Positions 1 to 7,172 of a stretch of DNA of 14,062 nucleotides are shown here, piece by piece. Within the stretch, counting starts at the first letter, position 1, and the number at the start of each line of letters is the position of its first letter. Below the pieces are notes generated by a model. The model ran no database searches. It was not told the DNA's origin and saw nothing but the letters and a program-made list of their open reading frames with translations. Origin of the DNA: CBDUWP01 sp965370955 (GTDB taxonomy: Bacteria; Planctomycetota; Phycisphaerae; Sedimentisphaerales; Anaerobacaceae); assembly GCA_965370955.1 (NCBI GenBank), contig CBDUWP010000042.1, forward strand, positions 1-14,062, given 5' to 3'. Made by a program: the position numbers and the translations under genes.

Positions 1-1427
1 CCGGCGATTTCATGCTCGACGTTTCGATTTATGGCGAGGTCAGCCGCATAAGTCCTCACGCTCCTGTCCCGATTTTGAATATTACTGATCGTCGTTATAA
101 TTGTGGCGGCGCAGGCTTTGTAGCTTTTGACATTTCTGCTCTCGGCGGCGTTGCTATGTGCGTTGGCTTTGCCGGCGACGATAAGAATGGCCGTCGAATT
201 GTCCAGCTTTTGGAATCTGTCGGCTGTGAGACAACAGGCCTTACTTTAATTTCCGATCGTCCGACCACAACCAAGCAGCGTTTGATAGGCCTTGCCGACC
301 AGCATCGTTATCCTCAACAGCTGATGCGTTTAGACGAGGAGTCATCAGATCCTTTGAGCGATAAAAACACAGCCAAAATTCTAGCATCGTTCACAAAACA
401 GTTGCCGAAGGCTGATATTGTTTGCCTTCAGGATTATAAAAAAGGCTTACTAACAGACTCTCTTTGCCGCCAGATGATACAACTGGCCAGAGCCCAAAAC
501 AAGCCGGTTCTCATTGATCCTCATCCCGATAGTGACTACAGTAAATATTCTTTTGCCACAGCCATCATGCCCAACCGCCGCGAGGCTTCTATTGCTGTTG
601 GCTTTGACATTGAGACGATCAAGGACGCCGCCAAAGCCGCCAATTTACTAAAGGATAAACTCAAGCTCGAAGCTGTTTTCATCACTCTCGACAAGGACGG
701 CATCTACCTATTGAGTAATAATCATGACGGGTTAATAGCCACTGTAACTCGTGATGTTTACGATACTTCTGGCGCTGGCGACATGATTTTAGCTGCCATA
801 GCCATGACTACTTCGGCGGGTAGCGATTTCTCGATATCAGCCATGATAGCCAACATTGCCGCCGGCCTTCAAGTCAGCAAATTCGGCGCCGCTACTGTCA
901 CCACCTGCGAGATAATCAATGAGCTGGTCAATCAAAATCTCAGTAAAACTGGTAAGCTTCAATCGCCAGATTCGTTGGACAAAATTCTCACAGCGAGCCA
1001 TCATCAGAACCAAACAGTCGTTTTTACTAACGGTTGTTTTGACGTTTTGCATCGCGGCCACATTGAGTATTTGAAATTTTGCAAATCACAAGGTGACATC
1101 GTAGTTCTGGGCCTAAACAGTGACAATTCTATTAAACAGATCAAGGGTCCAGACCGCCCCATCAATAATCAAGATGACAGAGCCGCCGTTTTAGCATCCC
1201 TTGAAAGCATTGATTACATTGTCATTTTCGACGAGCCTAATCCTTTGAATCTGATCAAAACAGTTCGTCCTAATATATTGATCAAGGGTCAGGACTGGAA
1301 AGACAAGGGTGTCATTGGCAGTGATTTCGTAGAGTCTTATGGTGGCAGAGTCGTCTTAGCCAAATTGGTTAAGGGCAAAAGTTCGACTGGCACTATAGAA
1401 AAAATTAAATCCATGTTATCAAAATAG
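1..1427 (+). CDS. hldE: Bifunctional heptose-7-phosphate kinase / heptose-1-phosphate adenylyltransferase (5' partial)
   Basis: HldE acts twice in ADP-heptose synthesis for the LPS inner core: it phosphorylates D-glycero-D-manno-heptose 7-phosphate at C1 and, after GmhB has removed the 7-phosphate, adenylylates heptose 1-phosphate. The N-terminal ribokinase/PfkB domain covers about residues 1-310 (numbered from the ATG at 12). It shows the substrate-side SRISPHAPVP segment, a GG near residue 32 and the anion-hole motif DTSGAGD with the catalytic Asp at residue 257. The C-terminal cytidylyltransferase-like domain has TNGCFDVLHRGH (339-350), IKGQDW and a KSSTGTIEKI tail. The ATG at 12 is not the true start: in-frame codons GDF lie upstream, matching the GDxMLD motif that normally sits about 15-25 residues into the protein. 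The beginning is therefore outside the window. The usual family sequence has SPE where this has SPH. The next gene, a GmhB-like phosphatase, follows 23 bp later and catalyses the intermediate step. Confidence 0.95.
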   Translation, partial: GDFMLDVSIYGEVSRISPHAPVPILNITDRRYNCGGAGFVAFDISALGGVAMCVGFAGDDKNGRRIVQLLESVGCETTGLTLISDRPTTTKQRLIGLADQHRYPQQLMRLDEESSDPLSDKNTAKILASFTKQLPKADIVCLQDYKKGLLTDSLCRQMIQLARAQNKPVLIDPHPDSDYSKYSFATAIMPNRREASIAVGFDIETIKDAAKAANLLKDKLKLEAVFITLDKDGIYLLSNNHDGLIATVTRDVYDTSGAGDMILAAIAMTTSAGSDFSISAMIANIAAGLQVSKFGAATVTTCEIINELVNQNLSKTGKLQSPDSLDKILTASHHQNQTVVFTNGCFDVLHRGHIEYLKFCKSQGDIVVLGLNSDNSIKQIKGPDRPINNQDDRAAVLASLESIDYIVIFDEPNPLNLIKTVRPNILIKGQDWKDKGVIGSDFVESYGGRVVLAKLVKGKSSTGTIEKIKSMLSK

Positions 1428-1450
1428 CAAACTCTTAGGATTTTTGAAAA

Positions 1451-2446
1451 ATGGCAAACAAAGCAATATTTTTAGACCGTGACAACACTATAATTGAAGA
1501 TCCCGGTTACATCAACAACCCTGATCAGGTCAAGCTTCTCGACGGTGTAAGCCCAGCCTTGATAGAGCTTCGCAACATGGGTTTTTTGTTGGTTATTGTT
1601 TCCAATCAATCCGGCATTGCTCGCGGCATTGTCACTGAAAAAAAGCTTGGCGAGATCCATGAAAAGTTGAGCCATCTTCTTAGCAAAAAAGGTGCTTACC
1701 TCGACAAGATATATTTTTGTCCTTACCATCCAGACGGCATAATTGAAAAATATAGAAAGCCGAGCAATCTTCGTAAACCCAGTCCCGGCATGCTGTTACA
1801 AGCTGGGGAGGAGCTTGATATCGACCTGACTAAGTCATGGATGATAGGTGACAGCGAGTGTGACATTCAAGCTGGCCAAAAAGCTGGCTGCCAGACGATT
1901 CAGATAGAGACTCCTTCTCGCGTATCCTTCACGATGGCGGCGGTCAAGGCCGATTTCAAAGCAGTAAACCTCAAGGAAGCGACCAATATAATCAAGAAAC
2001 AATCTAAGCTCGACAGCACCAAAATGCACATAAAATCCAGTTCTGTCAAGCACTCTAAGTCCCAGTCTCAGACAGATTCCCAACATCAAAAGACTGCAAT
2101 AAAATCGATAAAAACGGATCATGTTTCTGCGGCTTCGGTCACTGACGGCGATATTCATAGAACGTCTCTATCCCCTGAAACGTCCAATGAAAACACCATT
2201 TTGCTCAAACAGATACTGGAGCGTATCAAGCGATCGCAGCGTACTGACATGTTCAGTGATTTTTCTGTCATGCGAATGTTCGCCGGCATATTGCAGGTAA
2301 TGGTTTTGTTTAGCCTTTCGATTGCTTTATTGTTTTTGATAAGCCATCGCACGAATCATCAAACGATAATGACCATACTCGGCTTTGCCGCGGTATTACA
2401 GATAATGTCCCTAACTTTTTATGTAATGCGTGATAACGGAAAATAG
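1451..2446 (+). CDS. gmhB: D-glycero-D-manno-heptose-1,7-bisphosphate 7-phosphatase-like HAD protein with C-terminal membrane tail
   Basis: The first ~185 of 331 residues form a HAD-IIIA phosphatase of the GmhB/histidinol-phosphatase family, expected to dephosphorylate heptose 1,7-bisphosphate at C7. Motif I is DRDNT (D9 and D11; the usual DxDGT has G where this has N), motif II is SNQ at 51-53, motif III is K109 within NLRKP, and motif IV is GDSECD with D134. The family's structural zinc loop (C-x-H ... C-x-C) is degenerate: C90 and H93 remain in CPYHP, but the two later cysteines correspond to S105 and L107. Residues ~185-245 are a polar linker rich in S, K, Q and T. Residues ~248-331 hold an amphipathic stretch followed by two hydrophobic helices (about 277-298 and 304-326), so the enzyme is probably membrane-tethered. 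Typical GmhB is ~190 residues, so the tail is extra. Only a weak AGGA lies upstream of the start. It is flanked by hldE and a heptosyltransferase. Confidence 0.88.
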   Translation: MANKAIFLDRDNTIIEDPGYINNPDQVKLLDGVSPALIELRNMGFLLVIVSNQSGIARGIVTEKKLGEIHEKLSHLLSKKGAYLDKIYFCPYHPDGIIEKYRKPSNLRKPSPGMLLQAGEELDIDLTKSWMIGDSECDIQAGQKAGCQTIQIETPSRVSFTMAAVKADFKAVNLKEATNIIKKQSKLDSTKMHIKSSSVKHSKSQSQTDSQHQKTAIKSIKTDHVSAASVTDGDIHRTSLSPETSNENTILLKQILERIKRSQRTDMFSDFSVMRMFAGILQVMVLFSLSIALLFLISHRTNHQTIMTILGFAAVLQIMSLTFYVMRDNGK

Positions 2447-2458
2447 GCAACGAACCGG

Positions 2459-4354
2459 ATGAATAAAGAAAAGATGCTAATCTGGCTGCCTAGTCCCTTA
2501 GGCGACACAATTATGGCTACTGCTGCACTGGAAGCTTTTCGCGAGCATTTCGCCAACAGTCAAATAACTTTTTTTGCCTCAGATGTCACTCGAGAGATAC
2601 TTACTCCCTGCCAATTCAATGACAACTGGCTCAAACCTGAATCGTCAAATCCTTTCGTCATAGCCGAACAACTAAAAAAACACAACTTTGACAAAGTTAT
2701 TTTGCTCAAGAATTCGTTCGGATGTGCTATGGCCGCTTGGTTTGCTAACATCAAACATCGCATAGGCTATGTGCGAGATTTTCGCGGTTTGTTTCTGACG
2801 GACAAATTACACCCAGTAAAATTAAGCAATTACAAATGCACGAAAAACGGCAGATATAAACCAGTCTCTATGGTTGATTATTATCTGGCAATCGCTCAGC
2901 ACGTTGGCTGTAACATTGACAATCGGCAAATGTCACTTTCGGTTAGTGAAAAACCGCTAGATATAGATTTATCGCTGAGGCCTAATAAGCCGACTGTTAT
3001 TTTGGTTCCGGGCGGTGGTTTTGGTCCGAGCAAATGCTGGCCAAAAGAAAGGTTTGCTGAAACCGCCGATTGGCTCATCGAAAATTATCATGCTAACATT
3101 TTAATATCGGTTGCACCAAATAGCACCGAGCGAAAAATAGCTTCTGCAATATGCCAACTAAGCAAACATAATTTGATAAATTTAGACGATAAAAAGTTAG
3201 ATTTAAATCAGTTGAAAACCATCTTTTCTAACGCCGATTTGGTCATCACCAACGACACCGGCCCTCGTCATATTGCGACAGCTCTCGGCCGAAACGTTAT
3301 TTGTCTGCTTGGCCCTAACGACCCGATATTAGCTGACACAAATAGCCCAAACGAGGTTCAAATTATCGGCGAGGCTCCCTGTGCCCCCTGCCTCAAACCC
3401 ATCTGCAAAAAACCTGTACATTACTGCATGGAATCTATCAGCGTCAAAAACGTATGCAATATAGCCAAAGCATTTCTCGATGGCGAGAATATATCACAAT
3501 ATCAAAAACCTGTTCAGCTTTTTGCGGGCAATTCTGAATCTTTCCAGATAGACAAATCTCATCAGCAAAATTTCGCCAAAACTGGCTTAAAATCAATTGA
3601 TGACATTTTCAATTTTTCTAGCGGCAAAAACCTGCACAAGAGTGGTTTAGCCAGCTACAAAAATCGTACTGAATTTGAAATCGATGGTAGAATTTTCTTT
3701 ATGAAGCGTTATAGCAGGCCACCAATATCTGTTCAGATCAAGAACTGGCTATGCCATAAAAAAATTATCACTTGCGGACAAATTGACTTTGAAATCTCAC
3801 AAAAATTGAAAAAATCGGGCATAAACACGGTCAAAACAGTATGTTACGGCTGGGAATTAAATAAGTCTCTGGAAAAAAGAAGCTTCTCTATTACCGAAAA
3901 AATTGCTGATTCAGAATCTCTCGAACAGAAATTGCCCAACTATGTCACTGGCTCTCAATCGCCAGAGAACAGAGCTAAAAAAATAACTTTTCTCAATCAG
4001 CTGGCCAAATATATAAAAAGGTTTCATAATGCAGGTTTTCGCCACAGAGACCTTTATCTTTGCCACATATTTTATGATAGTGACAATACTTTTTCATTGA
4101 TTGATTTGGCAAGAGTTTTTAAGCCGACATTGCTCGCCAAAAAATATTTGATAAAGGATCTCACACAACTATATTATTCGTCAAAAGCCAGCAACTTTAC
4201 GAAAGCCGACAAACTGCGTTTTTACCTCGCTTATATGAACCAGCAATCGCTCACGTCAAAAGACAAACGAACAATTGCGAAGATAAAAATAAAAGCTGCA
4301 AAAATGGCCAAGCATGATATAAAACATGGCCGAGTGATACCATTTGAAAATTAA
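2459..4354 (+). CDS. Fusion of GT9 heptosyltransferase (WaaF/WaaC/WaaQ type) and WaaP/InaA-type LPS kinase
   Basis: Residues ~5-345 of 631 are a family 9 glycosyltransferase, which moves heptose from ADP-heptose onto lipid A-Kdo or the inner core at the inner face of the cytoplasmic membrane. Visible marks are the N-terminal WLPSPLGDTIMATAAL, the VPGGGFGPSKCWP segment near 183-195, NDTGPRHIA starting at N265, and a Cys-rich stretch (CAPC, C, CM) typical of WaaF relatives. Residues ~375-631 are a protein-kinase-like fold of the lipopolysaccharide kinase family. K416 lies in FFMKRY as the candidate ATP-binding lysine, HRD at 529-531 gives catalytic D531 in the context RHRDLYLCHIF, and IDLARV gives a metal-binding D549, as in WaaP. 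The simplest reading is one polypeptide that adds heptose and phosphorylates the core. Which heptose is used cannot be read from sequence. No Shine-Dalgarno precedes the ATG 12 bp after gmhB; Met6 is an alternative start. Confidence 0.9.
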   Translation: MNKEKMLIWLPSPLGDTIMATAALEAFREHFANSQITFFASDVTREILTPCQFNDNWLKPESSNPFVIAEQLKKHNFDKVILLKNSFGCAMAAWFANIKHRIGYVRDFRGLFLTDKLHPVKLSNYKCTKNGRYKPVSMVDYYLAIAQHVGCNIDNRQMSLSVSEKPLDIDLSLRPNKPTVILVPGGGFGPSKCWPKERFAETADWLIENYHANILISVAPNSTERKIASAICQLSKHNLINLDDKKLDLNQLKTIFSNADLVITNDTGPRHIATALGRNVICLLGPNDPILADTNSPNEVQIIGEAPCAPCLKPICKKPVHYCMESISVKNVCNIAKAFLDGENISQYQKPVQLFAGNSESFQIDKSHQQNFAKTGLKSIDDIFNFSSGKNLHKSGLASYKNRTEFEIDGRIFFMKRYSRPPISVQIKNWLCHKKIITCGQIDFEISQKLKKSGINTVKTVCYGWELNKSLEKRSFSITEKIADSESLEQKLPNYVTGSQSPENRAKKITFLNQLAKYIKRFHNAGFRHRDLYLCHIFYDSDNTFSLIDLARVFKPTLLAKKYLIKDLTQLYYSSKASNFTKADKLRFYLAYMNQQSLTSKDKRTIAKIKIKAAKMAKHDIKHGRVIPFEN

Positions 4355-4372
4355 ATTTTGATATAAAAAAAT

Positions 4373-5551
4373 ATGGCAAAAAAGATAGCGATAATTATAG
4401 AGCGGACAAATGTGGCATTGGGCGGTGCTGAGCGGTCGATTTTTGAATTGCGTTCTGCTCTGTTGGCGCTCGGCACAGACATTGACATAATTGCCGCCAA
4501 TGGCCAATCCAATGCTAAGAACGTTCACATTTTATTTGACGGTGACATAAATTCAAGAACCTCTCCCGCTCAATTTGAAGCTGCCATCAAAGATTTTTTG
4601 GGCCGAAATCATTACGACATAATTCACAGCGTTTTGCCTTTTAGCTTTGCCGACATCTATCAGCCCAGAGGCGGCAGTTACCGTGAGTCGATCATCCAAA
4701 ACGCCGCCAGTTACGAAAATCGATTTATAGAATTATATAAGAACACAACTTCATGGCTAAATTTCCAAAGAGCCGCAATATTAAGGCGGGAAAAAGAGTT
4801 ATGTCATTCAGCCAATCACACAATTATCGCTGCCCTTAGTAATTACGTCGGCGATCAATTTCGTAACCATTACAACATGTCTGACAATCGGCTGAATGTC
4901 ATTGCCAATGGCGTAAAGACTGACAGAGCGATTGACCACAAAGAATCGGAAAAACTGCATAGCCAAATAATGTATCAGCTCGACATCAGAGAAGGCCAGC
5001 GTCCAATTTTCTTTTTGATGGCCGCCAACAATTTCCGTTTAAAAGGTTTATCGCCGCTAATCCGTGCTATTAGCCAATCTGGTAACAAGCTCAGCAATTG
5101 TTTTTTTCTGATAGCTGGTCGCGGCAAGTCGGGACATTATCGCCATTTAATAAAAAAACACAACATTAGTAACAAAATATTATTTTTGGGTTCGGTGAGA
5201 CATATTCAAAATTTGCTTTCGATAGTTGACGTTTCTGTATTGCCTACATTTTATGATCCATCGAGTCGGTTCGTGCTCGAATCTTTAGCCGGCGACACAC
5301 CTGTCATCACCACAAAATTCAATGGTGCATCTGACATGTTCACGGACAAACGACATGGCTATATTATTGACCAGCCGCAAGACACATCAGCCTTATCCGA
5401 AGCATTGTGTCATTTTGGCAATCGAACGAATATCTCGCAAGCTAAAGAAGCCATCATTTCGGATCATTTAGCCGACAACATTTCAATAAATCGCGTCGCC
5501 AAAGAAATTGACACGCTTTACGATTCGATTATAACAAGCCGGAAAAAATAA
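4373..5551 (+). CDS. Glycosyltransferase family 4 (WaaG-like LPS core glycosyltransferase)
   Basis: This 392-residue protein is a retaining GT-B glycosyltransferase. The N-terminal half has the GGAERS loop (17-22) that contacts the acceptor or phosphate side. The C-terminal nucleotide-sugar domain has a hydrophobic strand plus RLKGLSPLIRAI-like sequence near 220-235. It also has the PTFYDPSSRFVLESLAGDTPVIT region (291 onward), in which the EX7E element reads D295...E303, so its first acidic residue is Asp rather than Glu. This pattern resembles WaaG, which adds the first hexose of the outer core to heptose II, and position next to a heptosyltransferase-kinase fusion fits that job. The sugar donor cannot be predicted. 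It starts 18 bp after the fusion gene, with no recognisable Shine-Dalgarno in an A-rich leader. Its TAA stop directly abuts the ATG of plsY, implying translational coupling. Confidence 0.87.
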   Translation: MAKKIAIIIERTNVALGGAERSIFELRSALLALGTDIDIIAANGQSNAKNVHILFDGDINSRTSPAQFEAAIKDFLGRNHYDIIHSVLPFSFADIYQPRGGSYRESIIQNAASYENRFIELYKNTTSWLNFQRAAILRREKELCHSANHTIIAALSNYVGDQFRNHYNMSDNRLNVIANGVKTDRAIDHKESEKLHSQIMYQLDIREGQRPIFFLMAANNFRLKGLSPLIRAISQSGNKLSNCFFLIAGRGKSGHYRHLIKKHNISNKILFLGSVRHIQNLLSIVDVSVLPTFYDPSSRFVLESLAGDTPVITTKFNGASDMFTDKRHGYIIDQPQDTSALSEALCHFGNRTNISQAKEAIISDHLADNISINRVAKEIDTLYDSIITSRKK

Positions 5552-6181
5552 ATGAAATTAACATTACTAATTATTTCAGCGTACCTGATCGGCTCGATAC
5601 CATTTGGCCTAATAATCTCTAAATGTTTCGGCAGTGACATTCGCAAGGTTGGCTCCGGCAATATTGGCGCGACAAATTTAGCTCGTACTATTGGCAAAAA
5701 ATGGGGCTGTTTATGCTTTATTCTCGACGCTGTTAAGGGTTTTGTTCCAACAATTGTTGCGAGTAAGGTTTTAGCCTCAGAGATAAGCTCAGTAAACGCT
5801 GGAATCATCATAGCGACAGGTTCAGCGGCAATCTGCGGCCACGTTTTTCCATTATATTTAAAATTCAAAGGCGGAAAAGGCGTATCGACCAGTTTTGGAG
5901 TTGCTTTGGGAATTTGGCCCTATTATACAGTTTGTGCCTCGGCTTCGCTTGTCACTTGGCTGGCGGTGACATTTGCCACTAGCTATGTGTCACTCGGTTC
6001 TATTTCGGCTGCTATTGTTTTTCCTGTCACAATGTCACTAGCTATTGTTTTTGTTAAAGATTGGCATCTGTCACAGCTTTGGCCATTGGTATTAGCCTCT
6101 TTTGTGATAAGTGCAGCAATAATATTTTTACATCGCACAAATATCCAAAGATTGATCAAAGGCAAAGAAAATAGAATATAG
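5552..6181 (+). CDS. plsY: Acyl-phosphate:glycerol-3-phosphate acyltransferase PlsY
   Basis: PlsY is an integral membrane enzyme that transfers an acyl group from acyl-phosphate to glycerol-3-phosphate, giving lysophosphatidic acid, the first committed step of phospholipid synthesis in most bacteria. The 209 residues are of family length. The three cytoplasmic-loop motifs are intact: GSIPFGLIISK followed by GSGNIGATNLART (34-46), GHVFPLYLKFKGGKG (H97, glycines 107-110), and HRTNIQRLIKGKENRI near the C terminus (from H194). Several hydrophobic helices separate them, beginning with an uncleaved N-terminal helix at 3-24. Its ATG immediately follows the stop of the upstream glycosyltransferase, and GGA lies about 10 bp upstream. 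It is the last gene of the LPS-linked operon, so phospholipid and LPS core supply may be co-expressed. No convincing intrinsic terminator is seen just downstream. Confidence 0.94.
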   Translation: MKLTLLIISAYLIGSIPFGLIISKCFGSDIRKVGSGNIGATNLARTIGKKWGCLCFILDAVKGFVPTIVASKVLASEISSVNAGIIIATGSAAICGHVFPLYLKFKGGKGVSTSFGVALGIWPYYTVCASASLVTWLAVTFATSYVSLGSISAAIVFPVTMSLAIVFVKDWHLSQLWPLVLASFVISAAIIFLHRTNIQRLIKGKENRI

Positions 6182-6488
6182 AGCAGTCTGAGTTCTTGCT
6201 GTACTAATTAATTCTGGTTTTAAAAAAAAGGAAAGGTCGCTAACACATACGATATCCCCCCGATAATCGTAATCTTCGCATTAACGACCAAAATTTGCCC
6301 CCCGGCGTTATACTCAGCAAAATCCAACGCTACAAAACATTTTTTGCCTGAAATAATCAAAAACACACATGAAGCTACTTTAATTATCGCACATTTACAC
6401 AATCTAACTAACGAGGAATTACCTCAAAACGCTATAGGAAAACCCTATGTATTGGACAGTAAAAGAGTTAAAACTAGACACACAATGC
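6182..6488. other. Convergent intergenic spacer without a convincing gene
   Basis: This stretch separates plsY (+) from the response regulator (-), which converge on it. It is A+T-rich, with two isolated C-runs (around 6256-6261 and 6299-6303). It also has a short inverted repeat near 6434-6448. A 60-codon minus-strand frame (6220-6402) has no Shine-Dalgarno and no recognisable protein character, so I do not call it. I see no promoter, tRNA or clear intrinsic terminator for plsY here. Confidence 0.6.
6434..6448. repeat. Short inverted repeat ATAGG-N5-CCTAT, possible weak terminator or regulator site
   Basis: A perfect 5-bp inverted repeat with a 5-nt A-rich spacer lies about 40 bp beyond the stop codon of the response regulator. 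On the minus strand it could form a small hairpin followed within a few bases by TTTT, which makes it a weak terminator candidate. The dyad geometry would also suit a dimeric NarL/FixJ-type regulator. Neither reading is strong. Confidence 0.3.
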
Positions 6489-7145
6489 CTATTTATCCAC
6501 AGAAGTCAACCCTTCTCTGATGGCATATTTGGTAAGTTCCGCCACACTATAGATCTCCAATTTATCCATAAGCCTGCGGCGATTTGCTTCGATGGTTTTA
6601 ACACTAACGTAAAGATCTTTAGCGATTTTTTTAGTATCTTTTCCTTCAGCGATAAGCTGCAAAACTTCATGCTCTCTTTCTGTGAGAATCTCTTGCTTGG
6701 AACCAAATTGACCAGACAGAAACTCAACATAGTCCCCTACTACAACATCAGTGATTCTTGGGCTAAGATAGTTACCTCCAGCGGCAACAATACGTATCGC
6801 CTTGACAAGCTCATCAAACACCGATTCTTTTAGGATATAACCGCTTGCGCCAGCCCTTAACATGTCAGCCACAAAATGCCGATTAGAATGGATCGATAAA
6901 GCTATAACCTTTATGCTTGTGTATTGTGAAACTATTTTTCTTGTTGCATCGACACCATTTAGGTTCGGCATAGTGACATCCATGATCACGATGTCAGGCT
7001 TAAATTTACCGGCGAGCTCAACAGCTTTTCGGCCATCAGCTGCTGACTTTTCAACCACCTCAATGTCACCTTGCTCTTCTAGTAACGACCTAAGCCCCTG
7101 CCTCAAAATAGCATGATCATCAGCGAGTAATATTTTTATCTTCAT
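6489..7145 (-). CDS. NarL/FixJ-family response regulator (REC + LuxR-type HTH)
   Basis: The 218-residue protein is a complete two-component transcriptional regulator. The receiver domain (about 3-120) has the acidic pair D9-D10, phospho-acceptor D56 in IVIMDVTMPN, S84 at the conserved Ser/Thr switch and K106. After a linker, the LuxR/NarL-type helix-turn-helix covers about 153-212, with LTEREHEVLQLIAEGKDTK and the recognition segment VSVKTIEANRRRLMDKL. Phosphorylation by the upstream kinase should allow dimerisation and DNA binding; the target genes are unknown. The ATG is preceded by AAGGGG (7157-7152 on the minus strand) with a 6-nt spacer, which supports this start. It lies 27 bp downstream of the histidine kinase gene on the same strand, so the two are almost certainly a cognate pair in one operon. 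Confidence 0.94.
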   Translation of the reverse strand: MKIKILLADDHAILRQGLRSLLEEQGDIEVVEKSAADGRKAVELAGKFKPDIVIMDVTMPNLNGVDATRKIVSQYTSIKVIALSIHSNRHFVADMLRAGASGYILKESVFDELVKAIRIVAAGGNYLSPRITDVVVGDYVEFLSGQFGSKQEILTEREHEVLQLIAEGKDTKKIAKDLYVSVKTIEANRRRLMDKLEIYSVAELTKYAIREGLTSVDK

Positions 7146-7172
7146 TTTTAACCCCTTAAAAATAAACGGCCT

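Noticed and set aside
12..14. ATG at 12 as the start of hldE
   Set aside because: In-frame codons upstream (GDF) complete the conserved GDxMLD motif, so this Met is internal and the true start lies outside the window.
6220..6402. 60-codon minus-strand frame in the convergent spacer
   Set aside because: It has no ribosome site, a composition unlike its neighbours and no recognisable family.
6493..6501. DnaA-box-like TTATCCACA
   Set aside because: A single copy inside the 3' end of the response regulator gene, with no cluster, A+T-rich unwinding region or dnaA/dnaN nearby, so no origin is implied.
6447..6833. 128-codon plus-strand frame over the response regulator
   Set aside because: It lies antisense to the well-supported LuxR-type HTH and receiver region and has no ribosome site.
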